From a bacterium (GTDB taxonomy: Bacteria; UBP6; UBA1177), in the NCBI GenBank assembly GCA_017645765.1, contig JAGCNV010000064.1:1-35615 (forward strand): DNA of 35,615 nucleotides, written 5' to 3'. This document shows positions 7,208 to 16,975 of the stretch, in pieces (position 1 is the stretch's first letter; every line of letters begins with the position of its first letter). A program made the position numbers and the translations under genes. The notes under the pieces are model-generated. The model made no database searches and had not been told where the DNA came from. It saw only the letters and a program-made list of their open reading frames with translations.

Positions 7208-8890
7208 TCAGATTTTTTTCCTTTCGGTAATTATCTCTTTCTGCCGTTTTCTCTTTGAGAAATTCTTTTCTACAAAGATCTTTTTTCCGTCGAAACTTTT
7301 TTCAGTCCAGTAGAGCGCTGTGGCTTCGGTCGAAGGAGTAGGAGTGAAAATCTGGACCTGTTTCGGGTTGGTTTTCAAGATGCTTGAGATGAATTTTTTT
7401 GCTTCGATCTGGTCGCGCTCGGTGCAGCCTGGAAATGCTGCGATGAAGTAGTAGGTGAGGAAAAGCGGACTTTTCAGCTTTCTCACGGTTCTGTCGAAAA
7501 GCTCTTTGAACTCTTTCAAGTTGCGGCCGTCTGGCTTGTTCATGAGGTCTGTAACTTCCTTGATTATATGTTCTGGAGCGATTTTCATCTGACCTGAAAT
7601 GTGGTGCGTAAGAATTTCTGTGAGATATTCAACTCCATGAACTTTGTCGGCTAAAATTAGGTCGTAACGAATTCCTGAAGAAATAAATATGTGCTTGATA
7701 TTCTTGATTTTTCTCACTCTTTTTAGAAGTGCGATCTGACGGGAGTGATCAAGCGGAAGTTTGTCGCATACTTTCGGAAAAAGGCACTCTCTAAGAGCGC
7801 AGTGACCGTTTTCCCCCTTAACGAAATCCATGCCGTACATGTTTGCAGTAGGACCGCCGAGGTCACTTATCACGCCGTTGAAATCAGGCTGTTTTGCCAT
7901 TTTTGTGATTTCACGGATTATCGATTCTTCGCTTCTTGAAATTATGTCGGCTCCCTGATGAGCGGTAATCGAGCAGAATGAGCACGCTCCAAAGCAGCCG
8001 CGGTGAGTCAGAACAGAAGTCTTTATTGTGTCGAGAGCCCTGACTTCGCCCATTGCGGCGTAGTAGGGGTGGACTTTTCTTTCAAAATCGAGTTCGTGGA
8101 TCTCGTCAAGTTCCGCACTTGTGAGCGGTCTAGCAGGCGGATTCTGCACTACAAATCTTCCTGCCTGTTTCTGAAAAATTCCTTTTTTGAGCTTGCACGA
8201 ATTGAAAAAAAGTTTCGACATTTCGAGAAATTTGTCTTTCGAAGCGGCACATTCCTCAAAATCGGGAAGCTGTACAAAACCTTCTGGCGCATTTTTCGCC
8301 ATACGGCATATTCCGCGGATTTCTTCAATATTTCCACCGTTTTTCAGTGTTTCGGCAAGTTCTAAATTGGCTCTTTCGCCCATCCCGAAAACAAGAATGT
8401 CGGCTTTTGAATCTGCAAGGATGGAGCCTCTGATTTTGTCTGTGTGCGAATCGTAATGTGCGAATCGTCTCAGTGACGCTTCGATTCCGCCTATTGTTAT
8501 CAGCTTTTTTTCGGTAAAAGTGCGCTGGATGAGATTTACATACTTCAAAACTGCTCTGTCTGGGCGTTTGTTGTTGATTCCGCCTGGTGTGAGGTCGTCC
8601 TCTTTGCGCCTGAGCCCGAGCGAAGTGTAGTTCGCCACCATGCTGTCCATCGCGCCGCCGCTTACTCCCCAGAAAAGTTCCGGAACACCGAGACGACTGA
8701 TGTCATCGGGCGAATTTATATCAGGCTGACTGATGATCCCGACACGAAATCCGTGTTTTATCAGATACTTACCTAAAAGGGCACAACCGTCGAAATATGT
8801 GTCGATATAGGCGTCACCGCTTATGAAAATGATGTCGCACTTTTCCCAGCCGAGGGCATCGAGCTCTTTTTTTGTAGTCGGTATGAACAT
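7208..8890 (-). CDS. YgiQ family radical SAM protein (UPF0313)
   Basis: 560 aa, close to the family length. N-terminal cobalamin-binding-like region (DIIFISGDAYIDTYFDG), then a radical SAM core with CX3CX2C in RGCFGACSFCS, and the family-specific regions with DLGGPTANMYG and KIAPEH. The reaction of YgiQ proteins is not established. ATG 8890 is chosen because AAGG lies shortly upstream and the conserved N-terminus MFIPTTKKELDALGW begins there; the frame is open further to 9001 but that part overlaps the divergent promoter. It converges on thiF and is divergent from the flippase-like gene. Confidence 0.88.
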   Translation of the reverse strand: MFIPTTKKELDALGWEKCDIIFISGDAYIDTYFDGCALLGKYLIKHGFRVGIISQPDINSPDDISRLGVPELFWGVSGGAMDSMVANYTSLGLRRKEDDLTPGGINNKRPDRAVLKYVNLIQRTFTEKKLITIGGIEASLRRFAHYDSHTDKIRGSILADSKADILVFGMGERANLELAETLKNGGNIEEIRGICRMAKNAPEGFVQLPDFEECAASKDKFLEMSKLFFNSCKLKKGIFQKQAGRFVVQNPPARPLTSAELDEIHELDFERKVHPYYAAMGEVRALDTIKTSVLTHRGCFGACSFCSITAHQGADIISRSEESIIREITKMAKQPDFNGVISDLGGPTANMYGMDFVKGENGHCALRECLFPKVCDKLPLDHSRQIALLKRVRKIKNIKHIFISSGIRYDLILADKVHGVEYLTEILTHHISGQMKIAPEHIIKEVTDLMNKPDGRNLKEFKELFDRTVRKLKSPLFLTYYFIAAFPGCTERDQIEAKKFISSILKTNPKQVQIFTPTPSTEATALYWTEKSFDGKKIFVEKNFSKRKRQKEIITERKKI

Positions 8891-8969
8891 CGAAAACCTT
8901 AAAAAAATCACCAGTCGCAGAAATTTAATGATAAACGGCTGTGAAGCAAATTTTTCCTCTTTTTTCGAA

Positions 8970-8997
8970 TTGACAAGTGTTTGTAAAACTATAATAT
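8970..8997 (+). promoter_or_regulatory. Promoter for the flippase-like gene
   Basis: -35 TTGACA (8970-8975, perfect), a 16-nt spacer, and -10 TAATAT (8992-8997). It lies 35 bp before ATG 9032. Confidence 0.7.
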
Positions 8998-9031
8998 ACA
9001 CCGCTTGTTTTTTGTCGTTTAGAGATTGTCA

Positions 9032-10042
9032 ATGGAAGCTAAAACAAGAACTAAGTTAAAGAATTTATTAAGATTTTTGCTTTTTATAACATCGCTTGTG
9101 ATTCTGTTTTTCCTTCTTAGAGGTATAGGTTTCGACAAGCTTGCCGATGCTTTCGTCAAAGTTGGATGGGGCGGCGCCGTCATTCTGATATGCTGCGGAT
9201 TTTTGGAAAACGGTTCCGATGCATTGGGACTCTATTTTGCATTGCCTAAAAGGAAAAGTTTTCTCTATATATTTTCATCCAACTGCATGGGAGCATTGAC
9301 AAATTATGTTATCCCTTGGGAAGTAGGGGAACTTGTGAAAGTCGGTATGATAAAAAGTGTCGCAGGTTCTGAAAATTCGATAAAAGGAGTTGTCCTTTGG
9401 AACTATGTTTACAAACTTTCAAAAGGGTGCGCTCTCTTTGCGATGGTTCTTCTTTCACTGTTTTTTTCATTAGTGATGCCTGATGTTTCCTATAAGATGG
9501 ATAAATTCTGGCTGATTGCAGCATGTTCGATGCTCGGTTTTCTGCCATATTTCGGCATGATGATCCTTATCAAGTCAAACATATCGGTAAAAATTGTCAA
9601 ATTACTGAAATTGTTAGGTAAAAAGAACTCCGACGAGCTTATAAAAAAAGCGGAACAGATGGATCACGATCTCAAACTTTTCAAAAAAGAACGTCCGTCG
9701 GATTATAGAAAAACCTTTTGGATGCAGTATTTTGCGCGTCATGTATCGCTTCTGACTTTTATTCTCTGTACTTATTTCGCAGGTTTTGACAGTTATGCCA
9801 TCTCTGTTCTTATCCTCATACACTGTGCAATAAATCTTGGGAACTATATATCGGCGTTCATACCGATGAAATTCGGTGTAGGCGAGGGAATAGGATATAT
9901 TATGTTCGCGTTTTTCGGGCTTCCCGGCGAAGTCGGCGGTTTGGTAACCTTTATTTTGCGAATCAAAGCAATAATCGCAATGTCTATTGTTTCGTCACTG
10001 ATAATTATTCCGCAGACAAAAGAGAAAAATGATAAAATTTGA
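9032..10042 (+). CDS. Flippase-like membrane protein (lysylphosphatidylglycerol synthase TM / UPF0104 family)
   Basis: 336 aa with about eight predicted membrane segments. It resembles the integral membrane domain of MprF-type flippases. Supporting segments are PWEVGELVKVGMI after the third helix and the C-terminal block IPMKFGVGEGIGYIMF, where homologues carry P-G-G-lG-E. Such stand-alone proteins are thought to move lipids or lipid-linked sugars across the inner membrane; the substrate is unknown here. ATG 9032 is chosen; the SD (AGAGA) is weak, and TTG 9026 is in frame. It overlaps the threonine aldolase start by 14 bp, suggesting coupled translation. Confidence 0.8.
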   Translation: MEAKTRTKLKNLLRFLLFITSLVILFFLLRGIGFDKLADAFVKVGWGGAVILICCGFLENGSDALGLYFALPKRKSFLYIFSSNCMGALTNYVIPWEVGELVKVGMIKSVAGSENSIKGVVLWNYVYKLSKGCALFAMVLLSLFFSLVMPDVSYKMDKFWLIAACSMLGFLPYFGMMILIKSNISVKIVKLLKLLGKKNSDELIKKAEQMDHDLKLFKKERPSDYRKTFWMQYFARHVSLLTFILCTYFAGFDSYAISVLILIHCAINLGNYISAFIPMKFGVGEGIGYIMFAFFGLPGEVGGLVTFILRIKAIIAMSIVSSLIIIPQTKEKNDKI

Positions 10043-11084
10043 CTGTGACTATCTTGAAGGTTGCCATCCGGCGATACTCGACCTGCTTGTAAAGACAAAC
10101 TTCGATCAGACTGACGGTTACGGCTGTGACAAATACTGCGAACAGGCAAAAAAACTTATTCTTGCAGCCTGCGGATTTGCCGGAAAACGGGGAAAAAACA
10201 TTCCAGAAGTACATTTTTTAGTCGGCGGAACACAGACGAATACGACGGTTATTGCTTCGATCCTTCGTCCTTATCAAGGCGTAATATGCGCCGAAACAGG
10301 ACATATAAATGTTCACGAAACAGGTGCGATAGAATCGACTGGACACAAAGTTTTGGCACTTCCTTCAAAAGACGGAAAACTGACGGCTGAACAGGTCGAA
10401 AAATATGTTGAATCCTGCGTAAATGACTGTAATTACGAGCATATCGTACAGCCGGGAATGGTTTATATTTCGTTCCCGACCGAAAACGGTACTATTTACT
10501 CAAAGAGCGAACTTTCGGCGATTTACGATATATGCCGGAAGAACGGGCTTCCGCTTTTTATCGACGGAGCGCGTCTAGGTTACGGGCTTGCCGCAGAAGA
10601 AAACGACATTACGCTTTCCGATATTGCTTCGCTATGCGATGTCTTTTACATCGGCGGCACTAAAACCGGCGCACTTTTCGGTGAAGCAGTTGTGATAACG
10701 AACAACGCTTTCAAAAAGGATTTCCGCAATATGATAAAGCAGCGCGGAGGAATGCTGGCGAAGGGAAGGCTGCTCGGGATCCAGTTTACGGCGCTTTTTA
10801 CCGATGACCTTTACTTAAGGCTTGCCGAGCACGCGGTTTCAGCGGCAAAAAGGATAAAAACTGCGCTTGAGGCAAAAGGGGTGAAATTCCTTTTTGATTC
10901 GCCCACAAATCAGATATTTCCGATTTTTCCGGATAATGTTCTCGAAGAACTTTCGAAACACTTTTCTTTCGCTTTCTGGGAAAAAACGGATAAACGGCAC
11001 ACGGCTGTGAGAATATGCACAAGTTGGGCGACGAAAGACAAGGATGTGAAAAAACTTATCGGATTTTTGAATAATCGAATTTAA
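10029..11084 (+). CDS. Threonine aldolase (beta-eliminating lyase family, PLP-dependent)
   Basis: 351 aa. Fold-type I PLP enzyme predicted to cleave L-threonine or L-allo-threonine to glycine and acetaldehyde. The Schiff-base lysine is K212 in FYIGGTKTGALFGE. Supporting blocks are FLVGGTQTN, ETGHINVHETGAIE, SFPTENGTIYS and PLFIDGARLGYGL. Start ATG 10029 lies within the end of the flippase-like gene (14-bp overlap). Glycine production could feed one-carbon and purine metabolism, and purA is next, but purA has its own promoter. Low-specificity aldolase is likely; stereopreference is not readable. Confidence 0.85.
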   Translation: MIKFDCDYLEGCHPAILDLLVKTNFDQTDGYGCDKYCEQAKKLILAACGFAGKRGKNIPEVHFLVGGTQTNTTVIASILRPYQGVICAETGHINVHETGAIESTGHKVLALPSKDGKLTAEQVEKYVESCVNDCNYEHIVQPGMVYISFPTENGTIYSKSELSAIYDICRKNGLPLFIDGARLGYGLAAEENDITLSDIASLCDVFYIGGTKTGALFGEAVVITNNAFKKDFRNMIKQRGGMLAKGRLLGIQFTALFTDDLYLRLAEHAVSAAKRIKTALEAKGVKFLFDSPTNQIFPIFPDNVLEELSKHFSFAFWEKTDKRHTAVRICTSWATKDKDVKKLIGFLNNRI

Positions 11085-11108
11085 AAACGGGCAAAAAACT
11101 TGTATATA
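11080..11108 (+). promoter_or_regulatory. Candidate promoter for purA
   Basis: -35 TTTAAA (11080-11085), a 17-nt spacer, and -10 TATATA (11103-11108). The -35 overlaps the end of the aldolase gene. The -35 is only a partial match. Confidence 0.5.
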
Positions 11109-11115
11109 AACGGCT

Positions 11116-11142
11116 GATAAATAAAATCGTCTGTTATTTATC
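11116..11142 (+). promoter_or_regulatory. 9-bp inverted repeat in the purA leader
   Basis: GATAAATAA (11116-11124) and TTATTTATC (11134-11142) are perfect complements with a 9-nt loop. The structure fills the space between the expected transcript start and the GAGGGGG ribosome-binding site of purA. It could be a repressor operator or an mRNA hairpin limiting ribosome access; its AT-rich stem would be weak as RNA. Confidence 0.6.
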
Positions 11143-11153
11143 GAGGGGGTTGA

Positions 11154-12452
<1,299 letters not shown>

Positions 12453-12504
12453 AATTTTCATGCATAAAATATTTAATCAAATCAATAAGTTGAATTAAAA
12501 AGTG

Positions 12505-12532
12505 TTGACATCATGCTTTTGTGTTCTATTAT
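12505..12532 (+). promoter_or_regulatory. Promoter for the sigma-region-4-like gene
   Basis: -35 TTGACA (12505-12510, perfect), a 16-nt spacer, and -10 TATTAT (12527-12532). The leader to ATG 12623 is about 84 nt, poly-T-rich, and shows no clear structure. Confidence 0.7.
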
Positions 12533-12622
12533 TCAGCGCCGTTTTTGTTTTTTTGTGAGTGGGATGACAAAAAATAACCGTTTGAATATACAACATTACC
12601 AACTTTTTTTCAGAGTAAAGCA

Positions 12623-13066
12623 ATGGCATCAAAAGAGAAATCCAAAAAGAAGGAGAAACCCTACACCGAGGTTATCACGGAGCAGAAGGGAAAGCTCGAA
12701 GAGGGTTCTATTTACTGGGATCTGATTGACATCACATCGTATCAGAAGCCGAAAAACCGCTCGGAATGTCTCAAACTCAAGAGACCGTGCCTTTTTGTTT
12801 CGTGCAAGTATCATCTTTTTCTCGATGTAAATCCCGAAACGAAGTCGATAAAGTTCAACTTCCCTGGCAAAGAAGTCTGGGAACTCCGCGAGACATGCGC
12901 TCTTGATGTCGCGGACAAAGGCGGAGTCACGCTCGAAGAGGTCGGAACGATCATGAACCTGACAAGAGAAAGGATCCGTCAGGTCGAAATGAGGGCTTTG
13001 CAGAAGCTCCGTCAGAACAGCTCTCAGTATAATGTTCAGAGCATCAGTTTCCTGAGTGACAGATAG
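12623..13066 (+). CDS. Small sigma-70 region 4-like DNA-binding protein
   Basis: 147 aa. The C-terminal half is a sigma-70 region 4-type helix-turn-helix, [19 protein letters not shown] followed by RALQKLR, as in RpoD. Regions 1-3 of a sigma factor are absent. The N-terminal part is Lys/Glu-rich and then has Cys residues ([18 protein letters not shown]) that could bind metal. Similar orphan proteins are, to my recollection, common in deltaproteobacteria and Myxococcota; their role is not established. ATG 12623 has a poor SD, while the promoter upstream is strong. Six bases separate it from the large membrane protein that follows. Likely a transcription factor contacting -35-like DNA; this is inference. 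Confidence 0.78.
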   Translation: MASKEKSKKKEKPYTEVITEQKGKLEEGSIYWDLIDITSYQKPKNRSECLKLKRPCLFVSCKYHLFLDVNPETKSIKFNFPGKEVWELRETCALDVADKGGVTLEEVGTIMNLTRERIRQVEMRALQKLRQNSSQYNVQSISFLSDR

Positions 13067-13072
13067 TTTTAA

Positions 13073-15223
13073 ATGAAAGAAAAAATAACCGCTTTTTTCT
13101 TCGCGATTCTTTTTTTCATCCTTTACGTTCTTGTTGCAACTAATTTTAATGTTCATGCTTATTTTACTACTTTTTTTCCTAAACTGCATATTCTCCTGAT
13201 TCCCTTTCTTGTGATTTTTCCGACAGTGTATTGGCTGAAACCGGAAATTTTGAAGAATTCTGCTGAATTTATTGCAAAATATTCAATTTTTGTCCTGCCT
13301 GTGCTTATGTTTCTAACAGCTCTTGCTTTCAACAGGCTTTTTATTTTGACAGAGAATCCTGAAGATTGTATCCATTATGTCTGGCTTGCAAAACTTATCG
13401 CAAACGGCAGGTTTTATCTTGATGTTCCCGATTTTTACGAACATTACCACGCTGCATTTATGTTTGTACGTGACGGAAAATACACTTCTATTTTTCTTCC
13501 CGGATTCAGTCTTTTCATGGCTCCGTTCGCGAAATTCGGTCTGGAATATATGTTCAATCCGTTTCTTGCCGGAGTGAACACATTTTTAGTCGGAATACAC
13601 GCCGAAAAACTGAAAAACAGATATGCCGGTGTTATCGCAATGCTCCTTTTTTCTTTCTCTACGACCCACATTCTTCACGGAGCGCTCTATTTTCCGCACC
13701 ATTTTGGTCTTGCTCTAGTTCTTGTTTCATCGTATGTCCTTCTTTATAAGCCATTGAAACCGTTGAACATTCTGTTTGCAGGTTTGTTGGTTGCGTACTC
13801 ACTTTTTATTCGTCCGCAAAACGCGGTTTATGTATATGTGTCATTTATAACATACATTGTTTTCAAGCACAGGAATCTTAAAACGGCGTTTCTTTTTACT
13901 GTGCCTTTTTTGTTTTTCGGAGGGCTGCTCTGCTGGTACAACTGGTTTTTTACAGGAAATCCTCTGGTTTTCACTCAGGACATTCTTTTTAATTTTCTTG
14001 ATATGAAAGATTTCTGTCACCGTCCCGGATTGGGAAAAGGGTGCTTTTTTACTTCAAATTATGACGGCACTCTTCCTCCAAGCGGAACGACGATTCCTTT
14101 TCTGGCGCACATATCGTTTCTTAGACTAAATAATTTCGTTCATAGGATAACTTTTCACCACGCAATGCTGCTTTTTATATTTCCTGTAATAATTTCAAAA
14201 CCTTATAAATACTTTCCATATTATTTCACACCGCTTTGCGCTCTTGCTTTCTACTTCTGGTTTTTTATCGAGGGCAATTTCGGCGGTCCGCGCTATCTCA
14301 TGGAATCAGGCGCAATGATTCTTATTCTTTCTTCATGCGGATTTGTGGGAACCATTGAATATTTACTTAATAAAAACAATAAATTGGCAAAACTGGCAGC
14401 AATGTCTGTGAACGGACTTTTTGCCGGACTTATAGCTTTTTTCTGCTTTTTTGTTCTCCCTTCTTTCTGCAATAAAGTGCCTTTCGGGGAAAATCCTGAC
14501 GAAGTAAAGAAAATAATTGAGGAAAACAAAATCGAAAACTCTATAGTTTTTACCCATTTTCAGATTCTCTTCCAGCCCGAGTCAATTCTGAAACTTCAGG
14601 ATAATCCGCCGTTCGACAAGCACGGAAACCTTATAATATATTCTTTAGGACAACTGGATGAAAATCTTTTGAAATTCTATTCCGGAAAAGATTTCAAAGA
14701 GGCATGGAGGATAGAAGTTGCATCTGAAATCGACATGAAAAGAACTTATAAAGCCACCAAACTCGATTTTTTGGATAACGACGGCGTTTATTACATCAAT
14801 TTTCTGGCGAAAGATCTGCCGTTAAGCGGTTCTCCGCAGTTTGTTTACGGAATAATCGGGGAGAAGAATAAATTCACTGAGGATTTTTTCGATTATCATC
14901 CGCCTGAAAAGTTCGTTTTCTTGGGAACAGGAATTGTTTTCGGAGAGCCTGGAAACTACTACGGTGTGGAGCACACATTGAAAGAAAGCGGAATGTATGA
15001 TTTAAAGCTGATTTTTGTTCCAACCGGATGCACGACAAAGTTCTATGTAGAAATAAACGGAAAGAAATCAGCAAGTTACAATAATTCAGACAAAGAAAAA
15101 CTGAGTTTGCCAGCGACTTTGGAATTCAATGCGGAAATGTATCAGGGTAAAAATACGATAAAATTCATTCCCGAAGCGAACGGATGTCTGATACTCGGAG
15201 AGATGATTTTGCAGAAAAGATAA
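13073..15223 (+). CDS. Large GT-C-type membrane protein (putative lipid-linked-sugar glycosyltransferase)
   Basis: 716 aa. About 11-12 hydrophobic segments occupy residues 1-470. They are followed by a soluble C-terminal region of about 240 aa that looks beta-rich (for example GMYDLKLIFVPTGCTTKFYVEING). The first large loop has acidic and aromatic residues (ENPEDCIHYVWLAKL, YTSIFLPGFSLFMAPF) in the position expected for GT-C glycosyltransferases of the GT39/ArnT type. No specific family is recognised with confidence, so substrate and product are unknown. It starts 6 bp after the regulator gene and probably shares its transcript. The ATG is preceded by only a weak SD. Confidence 0.6.
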   Translation: MKEKITAFFFAILFFILYVLVATNFNVHAYFTTFFPKLHILLIPFLVIFPTVYWLKPEILKNSAEFIAKYSIFVLPVLMFLTALAFNRLFILTENPEDCIHYVWLAKLIANGRFYLDVPDFYEHYHAAFMFVRDGKYTSIFLPGFSLFMAPFAKFGLEYMFNPFLAGVNTFLVGIHAEKLKNRYAGVIAMLLFSFSTTHILHGALYFPHHFGLALVLVSSYVLLYKPLKPLNILFAGLLVAYSLFIRPQNAVYVYVSFITYIVFKHRNLKTAFLFTVPFLFFGGLLCWYNWFFTGNPLVFTQDILFNFLDMKDFCHRPGLGKGCFFTSNYDGTLPPSGTTIPFLAHISFLRLNNFVHRITFHHAMLLFIFPVIISKPYKYFPYYFTPLCALAFYFWFFIEGNFGGPRYLMESGAMILILSSCGFVGTIEYLLNKNNKLAKLAAMSVNGLFAGLIAFFCFFVLPSFCNKVPFGENPDEVKKIIEENKIENSIVFTHFQILFQPESILKLQDNPPFDKHGNLIIYSLGQLDENLLKFYSGKDFKEAWRIEVASEIDMKRTYKATKLDFLDNDGVYYINFLAKDLPLSGSPQFVYGIIGEKNKFTEDFFDYHPPEKFVFLGTGIVFGEPGNYYGVEHTLKESGMYDLKLIFVPTGCTTKFYVEINGKKSASYNNSDKEKLSLPATLEFNAEMYQGKNTIKFIPEANGCLILGEMILQKR

Positions 15224-15230
15224 AATTTTA

Positions 15231-15257
15231 TTGAATAGTCGGAAACTTTGCTATACA
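15231..15257 (+). promoter_or_regulatory. Candidate promoter for the acyl-CoA ligase
   Basis: -35 TTGAAT (15231-15236), a 15-nt spacer, and -10 TATACA (15252-15257). It sits in the 78-bp gap before ATG 15302. The spacer is short. Confidence 0.45.
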
Positions 15258-15301
15258 TTGCCGCGTCAAATTTTTTGACACAGTTGTTTTGAGAGGAACA
15301 G

Positions 15302-16969
15302 ATGATAAAAGAAAACCTTGTCGCGACCATTGAAAAATCAATTATTAAAAATTGGGACAACCCCTGTTTCAGTGATTACGGCGGAGGGACATGTTCTTAT
15401 GCCGAGGTGGCGGCAAGTATAACCAGAATTCATGAGCTGTTTAAAAGTTTTGGCATAAAAAAAGGTGATAAGATTGCTCTGTGCGGCAGAAATTCATCTA
15501 ACTGGGGTATAGTTTATCTCGCTTCGATTACTTACGGAGCGGTAATCGTTCCGATTCTTGTCGATTTTTCGCCCGATGAGATCGTCCACATTGTCAATCA
15601 TTCAGATTCGAAACTGTTCTTTGCGGCCGATTCTGTTTTTGAGAAGATAAAGGATCGGACTCTAGAAAAGACTGAAGCGGTGGTTTCGCTTGAAAATTTC
15701 GGATTTTTCTTTGTGAAAGACGAAGAAAAAAAGATGCCTGCAGAAAAAAACGATGCTGATTTTGTTGAAAAACTCAAGCAAAATCCGCTTGTTAAAGAGA
15801 ACTTCCATCTCGAAGCAGTTTCAAACGACACTCAGGCTTCTATAGTGTATACTTCGGGAACAACGGGCTTTTCGAAAGGTGTCATGCTGACTCACAATGC
15901 TCTCATGGTGAATGTGAAATTTTTCGTTGACAACCTTATGAAAGATGAGCCCGGAAATGTTCTTGCGTTTCTTCCGCTCGCTCACTGCTTCGGTTGCGCT
16001 TACGACTTTTTGTCTCAGTTTGCGCGCGGCGCCCACATCTATTTCCTTGGAAAAATCCCGACTCCGAAAGTAATTCTTCAGGCTTTTGAAGAGATAAATC
16101 CGGTCATTGTCGTCACGGTCCCCTTGATTCTGGAAAAAATTTACCAGTCTAAAATCGTGCCTCTTCTTGAAAAAGGGCTTTTGGCGACACTTATCAAAAT
16201 CCCGCTTCTTAACAAGGTCATCTATTCAAAAATAGGAAATCAGATAAACAGCGCTTTTGGCAGCAACCATTTTGAACTGCTTATCGGCGGTGCCGCTTTC
16301 AATCCGCAGATCGAAGAGTTTTTTGCGAAGTGCGGCGTCAGATTCACGGTGGGCTACGGCATGACCGAATGTGCTCCGCTCATTGCTTATGCCCACTATT
16401 TTGAAGGTCGTCCGGTCGGCAGCTGCGGAAAAGTTATTGAATATCTGCAACTTAAAATTGATGCTCCCGATGAAAACGGAGTGGGGGAAATCTGCGTAAA
16501 AGGTGAAAATGTCTTCACAGGTTACTACAAAATGGAGAAGGAAACCGCGGAAGCGTTCGAAGGCGAAGGCTGGTTCCACACGGGAGATCTCGGGTTTATT
16601 GACGACAAAGGATTTTTGTTCATAAAAGGGCGCATAAAAAGCATGATTCTTTCAGCTTCGGGGCAGAATATTTATCCTGAAGAGATAGAGGCAAAACTCA
16701 ATACCATGCCTTATGTCGCAGAATCTCTTGTTATCGAAAACAGAGAACACAAACTCTCTGCCTTTGTTTTTCCCGACACGGCAAAAGCCAGAAAAGACGG
16801 CGTGACTGACGAACAGCTTGCTGAAATCATGGAAGAAAACCGCGTTAAATTAAATGCAGTTTCTTCTTCCTTTACAAAAATATCGGAAATAAAAATCCAT
16901 CCGCAGGAATTTGAAAAGACTTCTACAAAAAAGATAAAAAGAAGACTTTATCAGAATTTAGCTGACTAA
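15302..16969 (+). CDS. AMP-dependent synthetase/ligase (long-chain acyl-CoA synthetase-like)
   Basis: 555 aa. Activates a carboxylic acid to an acyl-adenylate, then transfers it to CoA or another thiol. P-loop-like YTSGTTGFSKG at about residues 183-193, LPLAHCFG, GYGMTEC, GWFHTGDLG, the hinge KGRIKSMILSASGQNIYPEEIE, and a C-terminal catalytic Lys in TSTKKIKRR. The overall shape resembles FadD/FAA-type long-chain acyl-CoA ligases, though somewhat shorter. ATG 15302 follows GAGAGGAACAG. It converges on the MFS transporter with 6 bp between stops. Chain-length specificity is not readable from sequence. Confidence 0.88.
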   Translation: MIKENLVATIEKSIIKNWDNPCFSDYGGGTCSYAEVAASITRIHELFKSFGIKKGDKIALCGRNSSNWGIVYLASITYGAVIVPILVDFSPDEIVHIVNHSDSKLFFAADSVFEKIKDRTLEKTEAVVSLENFGFFFVKDEEKKMPAEKNDADFVEKLKQNPLVKENFHLEAVSNDTQASIVYTSGTTGFSKGVMLTHNALMVNVKFFVDNLMKDEPGNVLAFLPLAHCFGCAYDFLSQFARGAHIYFLGKIPTPKVILQAFEEINPVIVVTVPLILEKIYQSKIVPLLEKGLLATLIKIPLLNKVIYSKIGNQINSAFGSNHFELLIGGAAFNPQIEEFFAKCGVRFTVGYGMTECAPLIAYAHYFEGRPVGSCGKVIEYLQLKIDAPDENGVGEICVKGENVFTGYYKMEKETAEAFEGEGWFHTGDLGFIDDKGFLFIKGRIKSMILSASGQNIYPEEIEAKLNTMPYVAESLVIENREHKLSAFVFPDTAKARKDGVTDEQLAEIMEENRVKLNAVSSSFTKISEIKIHPQEFEKTSTKKIKRRLYQNLAD

Positions 16970-16975
16970 AAAATC

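Noticed and set aside
8891-9001. Extended N-terminus for the YgiQ-like protein
   Set aside because: Overlaps the divergent promoter; the family N-terminus begins at ATG 8890 with an SD.
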